The notes below the pieces were generated by a model. It worked only from the letters and a program-made list of their open reading frames with translations. It made no database searches and had not been told where the DNA came from. From assembly GCA_030668545.1 (NCBI GenBank), contig DAOUTT010000174.1, forward strand, positions 1 to 5,303: 5,303 nucleotides of DNA. The letters are read 5' to 3'. Position numbers and translations under genes: made by a program. The stretch's first letter is position 1, and each line of letters starts with the position of its first letter. The stretch comes from Anaerolineales bacterium (GTDB taxonomy: Bacteria > Chloroflexota > Anaerolineae > Anaerolineales > E44-bin32). Below are positions 1-5,074 of this stretch, in pieces.

Positions 1-76
1 GTTGCACTTGGTAGTTGAATCCAGGTACTATGGATACCCATCATTGGGCGATTAGTTATTCCAGTTCTGCGGCAGG

Positions 77-397
77 TCAACCCTCTCCGCGAGCCTCCTC
101 CATGTGTTCAGCAAAACACAAGGTCACGTGTTCTGCAGCGAAGGACATCAGCGCTTTGCCCGCGATCTGGCCTTCAGGCGAGGCGAGCGCTCGTTGCAGC
201 GCATGCAAATCATCGAAATAGAACTCATGCACCATATTCAAGTCCACTTCCCCCGAGGGTCCTCCAGCCACCCTGCTCACGCTTACCCGGCGCAGACCCG
301 GCATTGCCTCCGCCCGCTTCACGAACTCATTGCTCCACCGCGTCTCCATATCAAGATAGTCCCCAGATCGCCCAAAAAGGATCATAAGCTTGTGCAT
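77..397 (-). CDS. EthD-family protein
   Basis: This 106-residue protein has the size and pattern of a single EthD domain, a ferredoxin-like alpha+beta barrel that dimerises. The pattern seen is an N-terminal strand (residues 2-8, HKLMILF), a helix (about 18-31), the phrase MPGLRRVSVSRV (32-43), a strand VHEFYF (56-61), and DDLHALQRALASPEG (62-76), the usual helix and Ser-Pro-Glu stretch of the family. Family members are mostly small cytoplasmic proteins of uncertain function. A few sit beside cytochrome P450 ether-degradation genes, but no such neighbour is present, so no substrate can be named. The start is supported by an AAAGG Shine-Dalgarno element on the minus strand (plus coordinates 405-409), 7 nt before the ATG. 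The gene is divergent from the pilin gene. A TAAAAT box (minus strand, plus 437-442) could be its -10, but no good -35 is visible. Family is fairly secure; role unknown. Confidence 0.85.
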   Translation of the reverse strand: MHKLMILFGRSGDYLDMETRWSNEFVKRAEAMPGLRRVSVSRVAGGPSGEVDLNMVHEFYFDDLHALQRALASPEGQIAGKALMSFAAEHVTLCFAEHMEEARGEG

Positions 398-464
398 GTG
401 AGTACCTTTCGGCTAGTTTCGAACGCTAACAGCCAAATTTTACCGTTGCTGGACCGCGGGGCTA

Positions 465-494
465 TTGTTTGTTTCGTTAAACCTGCTCTATACT
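465..494 (+). promoter_or_regulatory. Predicted promoter of the Flp pilin gene
   Basis: TTGTTT (465-470) and TATACT (489-494) are separated by 18 bp and resemble a housekeeping-sigma promoter. The start would fall near 501, giving a leader of about 30 nt that carries the GGAG ribosome-binding site of the pilin gene. The match is good at both boxes, but this is prediction only. Confidence 0.55.
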
Positions 495-530
495 TGGCTA
501 TATTATTGCTTATTTTATTTGGAGACATTT

Positions 531-674
531 ATGAATCATCTTTATCAAAGGGGGCAGGGGCTAGTTGAATACGCCTTTATACTCGCGCTCGTTGCGATTA
601 TCGTCATCATCATCCTGGCCCTGTTTGGCTCTGCGGTGGGAAATATGTTCAGCTCCGTAGTGGCCATGTTCTGA
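531..674 (+). CDS. Flp-family type IVb prepilin
   Basis: This 47-residue protein is a typical Flp/Tad major pilin precursor. It has a very short leader (MNHLYQRG), then QGLVEYAF, then one hydrophobic helix (about 15-33, rich in Ile, Val, Ala and Leu), and a short Gly/Ser tail. By the class rule G^XXXXEY, the TadV/CpaA-type prepilin peptidase should cut after Gly8. That leaves Glu13 as the fifth residue of a mature pilin of about 39 residues, followed by the conserved Tyr14. Such pilins are inserted in the inner membrane and assembled by a Tad machine into adhesive fibres. The ATG at 531 is chosen because GGAG (521-524) lies 6 nt upstream and because it gives the standard short leader; an in-frame start at 465 would add an unlikely extension. 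No tad/cpa assembly or peptidase genes are in the window, so the pilin is an orphan here and needs a machine encoded elsewhere. Confidence 0.9.
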   Translation: MNHLYQRGQGLVEYAFILALVAIIVIIILALFGSAVGNMFSSVVAMF

Positions 675-679
675 TCTCG

Positions 680-700
680 CCTGTCCCGGCAATGGGCAGG
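680..700. terminator. Weak hairpin between convergent pilin and DUF951 genes
   Basis: CCTGTCC (680-686) can pair with GGGCAGG (694-700), giving a 7-bp stem with one G-T wobble and a 7-nt loop. An overlapping alternative is GGCAG (695-699) with CTGCC (705-709). The position just after the pilin stop and before the DUF951 stop fits a shared terminator. Neither strand has a T-tract, so intrinsic termination is doubtful. Confidence 0.25.
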
Positions 701-738
701 TAAACTGCCGCCTGGCATATCAATACTCCCACTCACAA

Positions 739-939
739 CTATGCGTTCTCCTCATCTTTGGGGAGGCGCTTTTTCATTCTACGCGCCACCTCTCGCCGTG
801 GGAGCAGAATCTTACGATCGCAGCCCAGACACTTCAAACCGATATCCGCACCGATCCGCACCACAACCCAATCCATACTGCCGCATGGATGTGGCTTACG
901 CAGGCGAATTACATCGTCCAATTGGATATCTGGGAGCAT
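739..939 (-). CDS. DUF951 domain protein
   Basis: This protein of 66 residues from the chosen start matches the DUF951 family almost end to end. It runs from LDDVIRLRKPHPCG (7-20) through WVVVRIGADIGLKCLGC (24-40) to LLPR (45-48) and a basic tail. Cys19 plus the Cys37-x-x-Cys40 pair could bind metal, but this is inference. DUF951 proteins are about 60-70 residues long, have no settled function and are often found near genes of translation or chromosome maintenance; none are visible here. An in-frame ATG at 996 would add 19 residues not typical of the family. Neither start has a convincing Shine-Dalgarno sequence, so the internal ATG at 939 is preferred on homology alone. The gene converges on the pilin gene and shares a symmetric promoter region with the site-2 protease operon. 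Confidence 0.85.
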   Translation of the reverse strand: MLPDIQLDDVIRLRKPHPCGSMDWVVVRIGADIGLKCLGCDRKILLPRREVARRMKKRLPKDEENA

Positions 940-1074
940 AATGACTCGCTGATACGTGGCCCTTAGAGTCCAATCAAGATAATTGCGGTTGTCCATCTAT
1001 GAAGTCTATTGCAAACTCACCTTCGGCATGACAAGCCGCTAAATACACACATGCATTATCCCCCAAGGAGCCGG

Positions 1075-1083
1075 ATTATAACA
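1075..1083 (-). promoter_or_regulatory. Extended -10 promoter reading towards DUF951
   Basis: Read on the minus strand, 1083 to 1075 is TGTTATAAT: a perfect TATAAT preceded by TGn, the extended -10 arrangement. No TTGACA-like box lies at the -35 distance, as is often true of extended -10 promoters. The start would fall near 1068, leaving a leader of about 130 nt to the preferred DUF951 start. The site is the left arm of an inverted repeat whose right arm is the promoter of the protease operon. Confidence 0.55.
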
Positions 1084-1093
1084 CCCACCCAAA

Positions 1094-1102
1094 TGGTATA
1101 AT
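1094..1102 (+). promoter_or_regulatory. Extended -10 promoter of the site-2 protease operon
   Basis: TGGTATAAT is a perfect extended -10 element, with TATAAT at 1097-1102. Standard spacing puts the first transcribed base at about G1109, only 3 nt before the ATG at 1112, so the mRNA would be essentially leaderless. This agrees with the absence of any Shine-Dalgarno sequence before that ATG. No -35 box is recognisable; that position is occupied by the inverted copy of the -10 at 1073-1080. Confidence 0.65.
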
Positions 1103-1111
1103 CCGCCCGTT

Positions 1112-1738
1112 ATGTTAAACTATCCGCTAGAATTGCTCATCCCGTTCGTTCTTGCCATCATAATCTCCTTATCAGTGCATGAGTTTTCACATGCCCTGGC
1201 CGCCGATCAACTCGGAGACGACACACCCCGCCTGCAAGGAAGGCTTACACTCAATCCACTCGCCCACCTTGATCTACTGGGATCATTGATGTTCATTATC
1301 GCCGGCTTCGGTTGGGCTCGTCCGGTACAAATCAATCCCTACACCATTCAGCGCAGACATCCAGCCGGGCTAATGATCGTCGCCGCCGCGGGCCCATTCT
1401 CAAATCTCTTGCTCGCCATTGTCGCCACAATCCCGGTTCGGGCCGAGCTGATCTCGGTTACATCCTCATCCTTCCTCTCCCAATTCTTTGGTGCATTCAT
1501 CTGGATCAACCTAATCCTGCTTTTCTTCAACCTCCTTCCGATTTCCCCACTCGATGGGGAGAAAATCCTCGATTTCTTCCTCCCGCCGCGCGGTCAGGAC
1601 CTCCTGCGCCAGATACGACCCTATGGTATGTATATCCTGATGGGTTTAATTATCCTTGGGAGCTTAAGTGGTTTTGATATCTTCGGTCTCATTATAGGAA
1701 AACCCGCATTGAGCATCATGAACCTGCTCCTCCCCTAG
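1112..1738 (+). CDS. Site-2 protease family (M50) membrane metalloprotease
   Basis: This 208-residue integral membrane protein has the complete zinc-protease signature of M50 peptidases: HEFSH (23-27, HExxH with Glu24 as catalytic acid/base) inside the first membrane helix, and NLLPISPLDG (140-149) with Asp148 as the third zinc ligand. Family landmarks NPLAHLD (48-54), GWARPVQINP (67-76) and AAAGPFSN (91-98) are present, and further hydrophobic helices lie near 57-66, 86-108, 125-142 and 172-196. It lacks a PDZ domain and so belongs to the compact S2P-like group rather than the RseP type. Such enzymes cut membrane helices, but the substrate of this group is generally unknown. It is the first gene of an operon: the HD-domain gene begins 3 nt after its stop. 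The start is apparently leaderless. The reading frame is intact and all catalytic residues are present. Confidence 0.92.
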   Translation: MLNYPLELLIPFVLAIIISLSVHEFSHALAADQLGDDTPRLQGRLTLNPLAHLDLLGSLMFIIAGFGWARPVQINPYTIQRRHPAGLMIVAAAGPFSNLLLAIVATIPVRAELISVTSSSFLSQFFGAFIWINLILLFFNLLPISPLDGEKILDFFLPPRGQDLLRQIRPYGMYILMGLIILGSLSGFDIFGLIIGKPALSIMNLLLP

Positions 1739-1741
1739 CAC

Positions 1742-2260
1742 ATGGGCATATCCTATCGAGCGGGTCAATTCCTGCACTTGCTCACAGCCAAACGAAAACG
1801 AGAACATAGAAAGTTCGTTTATGAGATACTCGATCCGTCTATGGCCGCTCTCTTTTTCCGGATGAGTGACTCAGATCAAGCTCACAGCGTACGGGTGTTT
1901 CAGACGCTGGTTGACCAGGGGGAGGAGGATGAGGACCTCCTGAAGGCGGCCCTGCTGCATGATGTGGGAAAATCCCTGCATCCGCTGCGAGCCTGGGAGC
2001 GGTCTCTAGTTGTGGTAACGAACCGAATACTCCCAAACCAGGTATTAAAGTGGGGCCAAGATGAACCGTATGGCTGGCGAAAGCCGTTCGTCGTTGCGCT
2101 TCAGCACCCTGAGTGGGGGGCTGCATTAGTTCAACAGGAGGGCGGATCAGAAACACTGGTCACCCTTATTCGTTATCACCAAGAGCATGCACTACCCTCT
2201 ATCAGGAAGGATGTACAGGAACTTCTAGAACGGCTGCAAACTGCCGACGGGAAGAATTGA
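1742..2260 (+). CDS. HD-domain protein (probable metal phosphohydrolase)
   Basis: This 172-residue cytoplasmic protein has a single HD domain. The metal-ligand pattern is visible: His48 (in DQAHSVRV), His73-Asp74 (in LLHDVGK, the hallmark HD doublet), then His122 (LQHPEWG) and His146 (RYHQEH), which resemble the further histidines of HD and HDIG-type phosphohydrolases. Known relatives hydrolyse nucleotides, (p)ppGpp-type or cyclic dinucleotide substrates, but nothing seen here selects one. A basic N-terminus (17-24, AKRKREHR) precedes the domain. The ATG lies 3 nt after the protease stop with no Shine-Dalgarno sequence, suggesting translation coupled to the upstream gene. Its own stop overlaps the ribosome-binding site of the next gene. 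No partner domain (GGDEF, RelA, response regulator) is fused. HD assignment is firm; substrate is unknown. Confidence 0.88.
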   Translation: MGISYRAGQFLHLLTAKRKREHRKFVYEILDPSMAALFFRMSDSDQAHSVRVFQTLVDQGEEDEDLLKAALLHDVGKSLHPLRAWERSLVVVTNRILPNQVLKWGQDEPYGWRKPFVVALQHPEWGAALVQQEGGSETLVTLIRYHQEHALPSIRKDVQELLERLQTADGKN

Positions 2261-2269
2261 GGTATCAAA

Positions 2270-3259
2270 ATGGCGTACGAAATACTGCTCATCGGGTTGG
2301 ATCAGGTTGGCGCTTCGATCGGCATGGCGCTCAATGACGCTGAGGGTGATGTCGATCTAGTCGGGTATGATCCCGATCGGCATCTTTCGAAGCGCGCCGA
2401 AACGGTAGGCGCTGTCGATCGTCTTGTGTCACATCCTCGAAAATCGATCGCGAGCGCAGACCTCGTAATCTTCTCCCTTCCTATAGACGAAGTTGAAGTT
2501 TACCTTGAACATCTCGGGGAAAAAATCAAAGAGGGCGCCGTCATCCTGGACACGGCTCAAATTAAGGTGCCCTTCTTTAAGTGGGCAGAGGAACACCTCC
2601 CTGAGGGGAGATCGTATATCGGCGCAACGCCCATCGTCGGCCCTTCGAGTCTGACCGGTGAGGATGCAACTTCAGATGAGCCGCGCGCGGACCTCTACGC
2701 GGATGGATTGCTCGCCATCATCGCGCCGCCCAACGCCTCAGAAAGCGCAATGGCAGTGGGACTTAACCTGGCATCAATCCTCAAGGCCGCCCCTTTCTTC
2801 ATCGATTTGCACGAGCACGATGCCGCGCTGACGACCACTGAGGAGCTCCCGACCATCCTAAGCGCCGTACTTCTACAAACAGCCGCCCACTCCGCGTCCT
2901 GGAAAGAACTCCAGCGCGTAGCCGGCCGCAACTTCGCGCAGGCGACGAGCTTATACAGCACCATCCCGCTTAATGTCCTAGAGAAACGTTTGTTTTTGAA
3001 TCGACAGAAAAACATCGATAAACTCGACCAATTCACCGCAGAACTCCAAGACTTGCGCCAGTTGCTGGCGGAAGAAGATGGACAGGGCATATCTGACTAT
3101 CTAAAGGAAGCCGATCACACCCGCCGATCCTGGATTCGATCGCGTGAACAGGGCGATTGGGGAGGCGAGGACCTGCACCCGGCGGAGAGTATTGATTCAC
3201 CCGGATTTCTGACTCGTTTTCTTGGCTTCCGCCGAAAGAAACCGGGCGATGGCAATTAA
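2270..3259 (+). CDS. TyrA-fold (prephenate dehydrogenase-like) protein lacking catalytic residues
   Basis: This 329-residue protein has the layout of the prephenate/arogenate dehydrogenase family: an N-terminal Rossmann domain (about 4-150), a helical C-terminal domain (about 155-270) with the family-like NRQKNIDKLDQFTAELQ stretch (244-260), and a hydrophilic tail ending in RRKK. The key motifs are degenerate. The dinucleotide loop is GLDQVG (9-14) instead of GxGxxG. The DxGSxK motif is DTAQIK (94-99). The HPxxG motif with the catalytic His is TPIVG (120-124). The SHLPH motif is EELPT (191-195). The TR pair near 'GFrDxTR' is TS (226-227). Asp34 after the second strand suggests NAD could still bind. 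It would be called prephenate dehydrogenase by similarity, but that activity is not supported. The start has GAGG (2259-2262) 7 nt upstream, overlapping the HD gene stop. It is the third gene of the operon. Confidence 0.8.
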   Translation: MAYEILLIGLDQVGASIGMALNDAEGDVDLVGYDPDRHLSKRAETVGAVDRLVSHPRKSIASADLVIFSLPIDEVEVYLEHLGEKIKEGAVILDTAQIKVPFFKWAEEHLPEGRSYIGATPIVGPSSLTGEDATSDEPRADLYADGLLAIIAPPNASESAMAVGLNLASILKAAPFFIDLHEHDAALTTTEELPTILSAVLLQTAAHSASWKELQRVAGRNFAQATSLYSTIPLNVLEKRLFLNRQKNIDKLDQFTAELQDLRQLLAEEDGQGISDYLKEADHTRRSWIRSREQGDWGGEDLHPAESIDSPGFLTRFLGFRRKKPGDGN

Positions 3260-3265
3260 TCGCCC
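3244..3265 (+). terminator. Hairpin over the stop codon of the TyrA-like gene
   Basis: GGGCGAT (3244-3250) and ATCGCCC (3259-3265) form a perfect 7-bp stem with an 8-nt loop that contains most of the TAA stop. The sequence after it (AAGCTTTAATCG) has only a weak T-run, so termination would be partial. The next gene has its own promoter, which fits an operon end here. Confidence 0.35.
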
Positions 3266-3377
3266 AAGCTTTAATCGTAAAATCTCACTGCTCATCGCCG
3301 TCCCCTCAAACGCAGTGGTTGCTCGATGCAATCGCAAACTCATCCTATCCACTTCTGTTATACAAACATATCCATCG

Positions 3378-3389
3378 AAGGGATCCCTT
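3378..3389. promoter_or_regulatory. 12-bp perfect palindrome, candidate operator
   Basis: AAGGGATCCCTT is a perfect 12-bp palindrome ending 5 nt before the -35 box of the GIY-YIG promoter; its centre is about 47 bp upstream of the predicted start. A second TCCCTT half-site lies at 3399-3404, overlapping the -35 box. The position would suit a regulator-binding site, but there is no family match to name. Confidence 0.35.
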
Positions 3390-3394
3390 TGGAT

Positions 3395-3423
3395 TTGGTC
3401 CCTTGTATAGAGAGTCGTATAAT
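3395..3423 (+). promoter_or_regulatory. Promoter of the GIY-YIG/kbl-like transcription unit
   Basis: TTGGTC (3395-3400) and TATAAT (3418-3423) are spaced by 17 bp. The first transcribed base by standard spacing is G3430, which is exactly the G of the GTG start codon of the GIY-YIG gene, so the message would be fully leaderless. No Shine-Dalgarno sequence precedes that GTG, which is consistent. Confidence 0.65.
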
Positions 3424-3429
3424 GCCCCC

Positions 3430-3702
3430 GTGCCCGAATATTTCTGTTACATCATCGAATGTGCCGACGGATCTTTCTACACGGGCTGGTCGACGAATCC
3501 CGTCCGGCGCCTTAAGGAACACAGCGCAGGTCGCGGCGCACGCTACACGCGTGCGCGGCGCCCTCTCCAACTCGTTTATACCGAGCGCCAACCCGATCGT
3601 TCCGCAGCACAACGCCGAGAACATAAGATCAAGCGGCTCTCGCGTGCCCGCAAGGAAGCGTTGATCATCACTTGCGCGAAGGAAGAAGCAACGATCAATT
3701 AA
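3430..3702 (+). CDS. GIY-YIG domain protein, UPF0213 (YhbQ-like) type
   Basis: This 90-residue protein is a stand-alone GIY-YIG nuclease-fold domain. Visible are YII (7-9, the GIY strand), DGSFYTGWS (13-21, the YIG strand), NPVRRLKEH (23-31, with Arg27 and His31), GRGARYTRARRPLQLVY (34-50), and SAAQRREHKIKRLSRARKEALI (from 58) with Glu64 as the expected metal-binding acid. This is the compact UPF0213 form, typically 80-100 residues, which may act on DNA but whose cellular role is poorly defined. The GTG at 3430 is chosen because the family begins within a few residues of it and because the promoter puts the mRNA start there. The frame is open upstream to an ATG at 3319, but those residues do not fit the family and would lie across the promoter. 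The kbl-like gene follows 13 nt after the stop, so the two are probably cotranscribed. Confidence 0.88.
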   Translation: MPEYFCYIIECADGSFYTGWSTNPVRRLKEHSAGRGARYTRARRPLQLVYTERQPDRSAAQRREHKIKRLSRARKEALIITCAKEEATIN

Positions 3703-3715
3703 CACGAGGAGATCA

Positions 3716-4906
3716 ATGTCAGAAAAACAAAAAACCCAGTGGATCGTGGAAGAACTCTCGAACTTGAAGAAATCCGGTCTCTTGACCCATATACGCACCT
3801 TGAGTTCCCCTCAAGGCGCATGGCTTGTTGTGGATGATAAGAAAGTGCTTAACTTCTGTTCGAATAACTATCTCGGCCTAGCCAACCACCCTCTTCTCGT
3901 TGAGAGTGCCAAGGCGGCGATCGATGAATTCGGGGTTGGCCCGGGCGCCGTGCGCCCCATCGCCGGCACGATGGCCCTCCACCTCGAGCTTGAACGCCGC
4001 CTGGCGGCATTCAAGGGCGTAGAGGCGGCGATCACCTTCCAGTCCGGCTTCAACGCCAACCTGGCCGCGATCCCCGCTCTTGTCTCCAAGGAAGATGTGA
4101 TTTATTCGGACGAACTCAACCATGCCAGCATTATTGACGGCTGCAGGCTTTCTCGTGCCAAAGTCATACGTTACGCGCACTGCGATGCGGATGATCTGCG
4201 GGTGCAAATAGAAAAAAGCAAGGGCGATGGCTACCGTCGCTCATTGATCATCACCGATGGCGTATTCAGCATGGATGGGGACGTCGCTCCACTTGATAAA
4301 TTATATGAGGTAGCTCAAGAATTCGATGCGCTGTTGATGGTCGATGATGCCCATGGAGAGGGTGTCCTCGGCAAAGGCGGGCGCGGCATCGTCGATCACT
4401 ATAATCTGCATGGTAAGGTGGACGTTGAGATGGGCACGCTTTCGAAAGCCTTCGGCGTCGTCGGCGGCGTTATCGCTGGCAGCCAGATCATCGTGGACTG
4501 GTTGAAGCAGCGCGGGCGTCCTTTCCTTTTCTCTTCGGCAATGACCATCCCGGATGTGGCCGCCTGCCTGGCCTCCCTGAACCTACTCGAAGAGTCCACT
4601 GAACTGGTTGATAAACTCTGGGAAAACGCGGACTACTTCAAGCGTGAAATGCGGGAGATAGGCTTCGACACCGGCGTAAGCACAACACCCATCACGCCCA
4701 TTATGTTGGGCGAGGCAGCTCTGGCTCAGGATTTCAGCCGGCGACTATTCGAGGAGGGCATCTTCGCCATGGCCCTCGGTTTTCCGACTGTCCCACGCGG
4801 CAAAGCCCGGATCCGGGTGATGATCTCTGCGGCGCACTCCCGGGAGGACCTCGACAGAGGGCTCGCCGCCTTCAAAAGCGTTGGCCAGGAACTGGGCGTC
4901 ATCTGA
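3716..4906 (+). CDS. kbl: Glycine C-acetyltransferase / alpha-oxoamine synthase (PLP-dependent)
   Basis: This 396-residue, full-length class II aminotransferase-fold enzyme belongs to the alpha-oxoamine synthase family. Landmarks are NFCSNNYLGLANHP (46-59), GAVRPIAGTMALHLELE (77-93), SDELNHASIIDG (131-142, with His136 stacking on the cofactor), TDGVFSMDGD (180-189), VDDAHGEGVLG (209-219, Asp210 and His213 for PLP), TLSKAFG (241-247, Lys244 as Schiff-base lysine) and RIRVMISAAHS (365-375, an Arg for the substrate carboxylate). The best call is 2-amino-3-ketobutyrate CoA ligase, which makes glycine and acetyl-CoA from 2-amino-3-oxobutanoate and CoA. The sequence also resembles, from memory, promiscuous Thermus-type synthases that can act as BioF, so 8-amino-7-oxononanoate synthase activity cannot be excluded. 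No tdh or bio genes are in view. GAGGAG (3706-3711) lies 4 nt before the ATG. A strong terminator follows. Confidence 0.9.
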   Translation: MSEKQKTQWIVEELSNLKKSGLLTHIRTLSSPQGAWLVVDDKKVLNFCSNNYLGLANHPLLVESAKAAIDEFGVGPGAVRPIAGTMALHLELERRLAAFKGVEAAITFQSGFNANLAAIPALVSKEDVIYSDELNHASIIDGCRLSRAKVIRYAHCDADDLRVQIEKSKGDGYRRSLIITDGVFSMDGDVAPLDKLYEVAQEFDALLMVDDAHGEGVLGKGGRGIVDHYNLHGKVDVEMGTLSKAFGVVGGVIAGSQIIVDWLKQRGRPFLFSSAMTIPDVAACLASLNLLEESTELVDKLWENADYFKREMREIGFDTGVSTTPITPIMLGEAALAQDFSRRLFEEGIFAMALGFPTVPRGKARIRVMISAAHSREDLDRGLAAFKSVGQELGVI

Positions 4907-4930
4907 TCTCTTCTTGCCCCGGACAACAAA

Positions 4931-4963
4931 ATGCCCGCGCCTGTGCGCGGGCATTGTCTTTTT
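4931..4963 (+). terminator. Rho-independent terminator after the kbl-like gene
   Basis: ATGCCCGCGC (4931-4940) and GCGCGGGCAT (4945-4954) form a perfect 10-bp GC-rich stem with a 4-nt loop (CTGT), followed by TGTCTTTTT. It begins 24 nt after the gene's stop codon and ends the GIY-YIG/kbl-like transcription unit. Confidence 0.92.
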
Positions 4964-4995
4964 ATTCCTGATGACCGCGGGCCAATCCGCGACCC

Positions 4996-5068
4996 AATAA
5001 AAAAAGCCCTGGCTGGGCTTTGATGATGGTTTGCTTCAATGCAGCGGCGTTGTTCGATGGGCCAGGGC
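4996..5068 (-). ncRNA. Predicted small RNA, about 70 nt, unassigned
   Basis: On the minus strand a promoter (-10 TATAAT at 5080-5075) predicts a start at G5068. That base begins GCCCTGGC (5068-5061), which is exactly complementary to GCCAGGGC (5013-5006), and the latter is followed at once by seven U residues (5005-4999) and then AUU. The RNA would therefore be a 63-nt body closed end-to-end by a perfect 8-bp stem with a U-tract tail. A competing terminator hairpin (AAAGCCC 5021-5015 with GGGCTTT 5009-5003) shares the 3' arm. The interior holds only a weak hairpin (GCU..AGC) and two CCAUC repeats; it has no open frame of note. It lies between convergent genes. I do not recognise it as tRNA, 6S, SRP or tmRNA. 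It could instead be just the terminator of the minus-strand gene to its right. Confidence 0.5.
4999..5021 (-). terminator. Rho-independent terminator on the minus strand
   Basis: Read on the minus strand, AAAGCCC (5021-5015), a 5-nt loop AGCCA (5014-5010) and GGGCTTT (5009-5003) form a 7-bp stem running into T7 (5005-4999). It ends the predicted small RNA and would also stop read-through from the gene whose end lies at 5217. It faces the kbl terminator. Confidence 0.8.
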
Positions 5069-5074
5069 GGCGCT

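Noticed and set aside
1..44. Minus-strand ATG-initiated frame running off the left edge
   Set aside because: Only 14 codons are visible, without a convincing ribosome-binding site, so a gene downstream of EthD cannot be supported.
104..568. 154-codon plus-strand open frame over EthD and the pilin start
   Set aside because: It is antisense to the EthD gene and runs out of frame through the pilin promoter and start. The composition does not look like a protein.
940..996. Longer start for the DUF951 protein
   Set aside because: It adds 19 residues not typical of the family and has no ribosome-binding site. It cannot be fully excluded because the shorter start also lacks a clear one.
2695..3090. 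131-codon minus-strand open frame inside the TyrA-like gene
   Set aside because: The translation is Ser-rich and low in information, typical of the antisense of a real gene. It has no motif or ribosome-binding site, and the plus-strand frame is a clear family member.
3319..3429. N-terminal extension of the GIY-YIG protein to an upstream ATG
   Set aside because: The extension would cover the palindrome, the -35 and the -10. The residues do not fit the family, and the promoter places transcription start at the GTG.
3358..3798. 146-codon minus-strand open frame
   Set aside because: It lies across the GIY-YIG gene, its promoter and the start of the kbl-like gene. Both genes are well supported by family motifs, and the minus-strand translation shows no recognisable domain.
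4976..4991. CGCGG/CCGCG hairpin between the two terminators
   Set aside because: It has a 5-bp stem with a 6-nt loop and no T-tract. Short GC hairpins of this kind are expected by chance, and the adjacent terminators already explain the region.
5006..5068. Possible tRNA on the plus strand
   Set aside because: GCCCTGGC and GCCAGGGC look like an acceptor stem, and GTTCGA looks like a T-loop. However, the body is only 63 nt, the T-stem does not pair at the required position, and no CCA-type end, D-arm or anticodon arm can be drawn.
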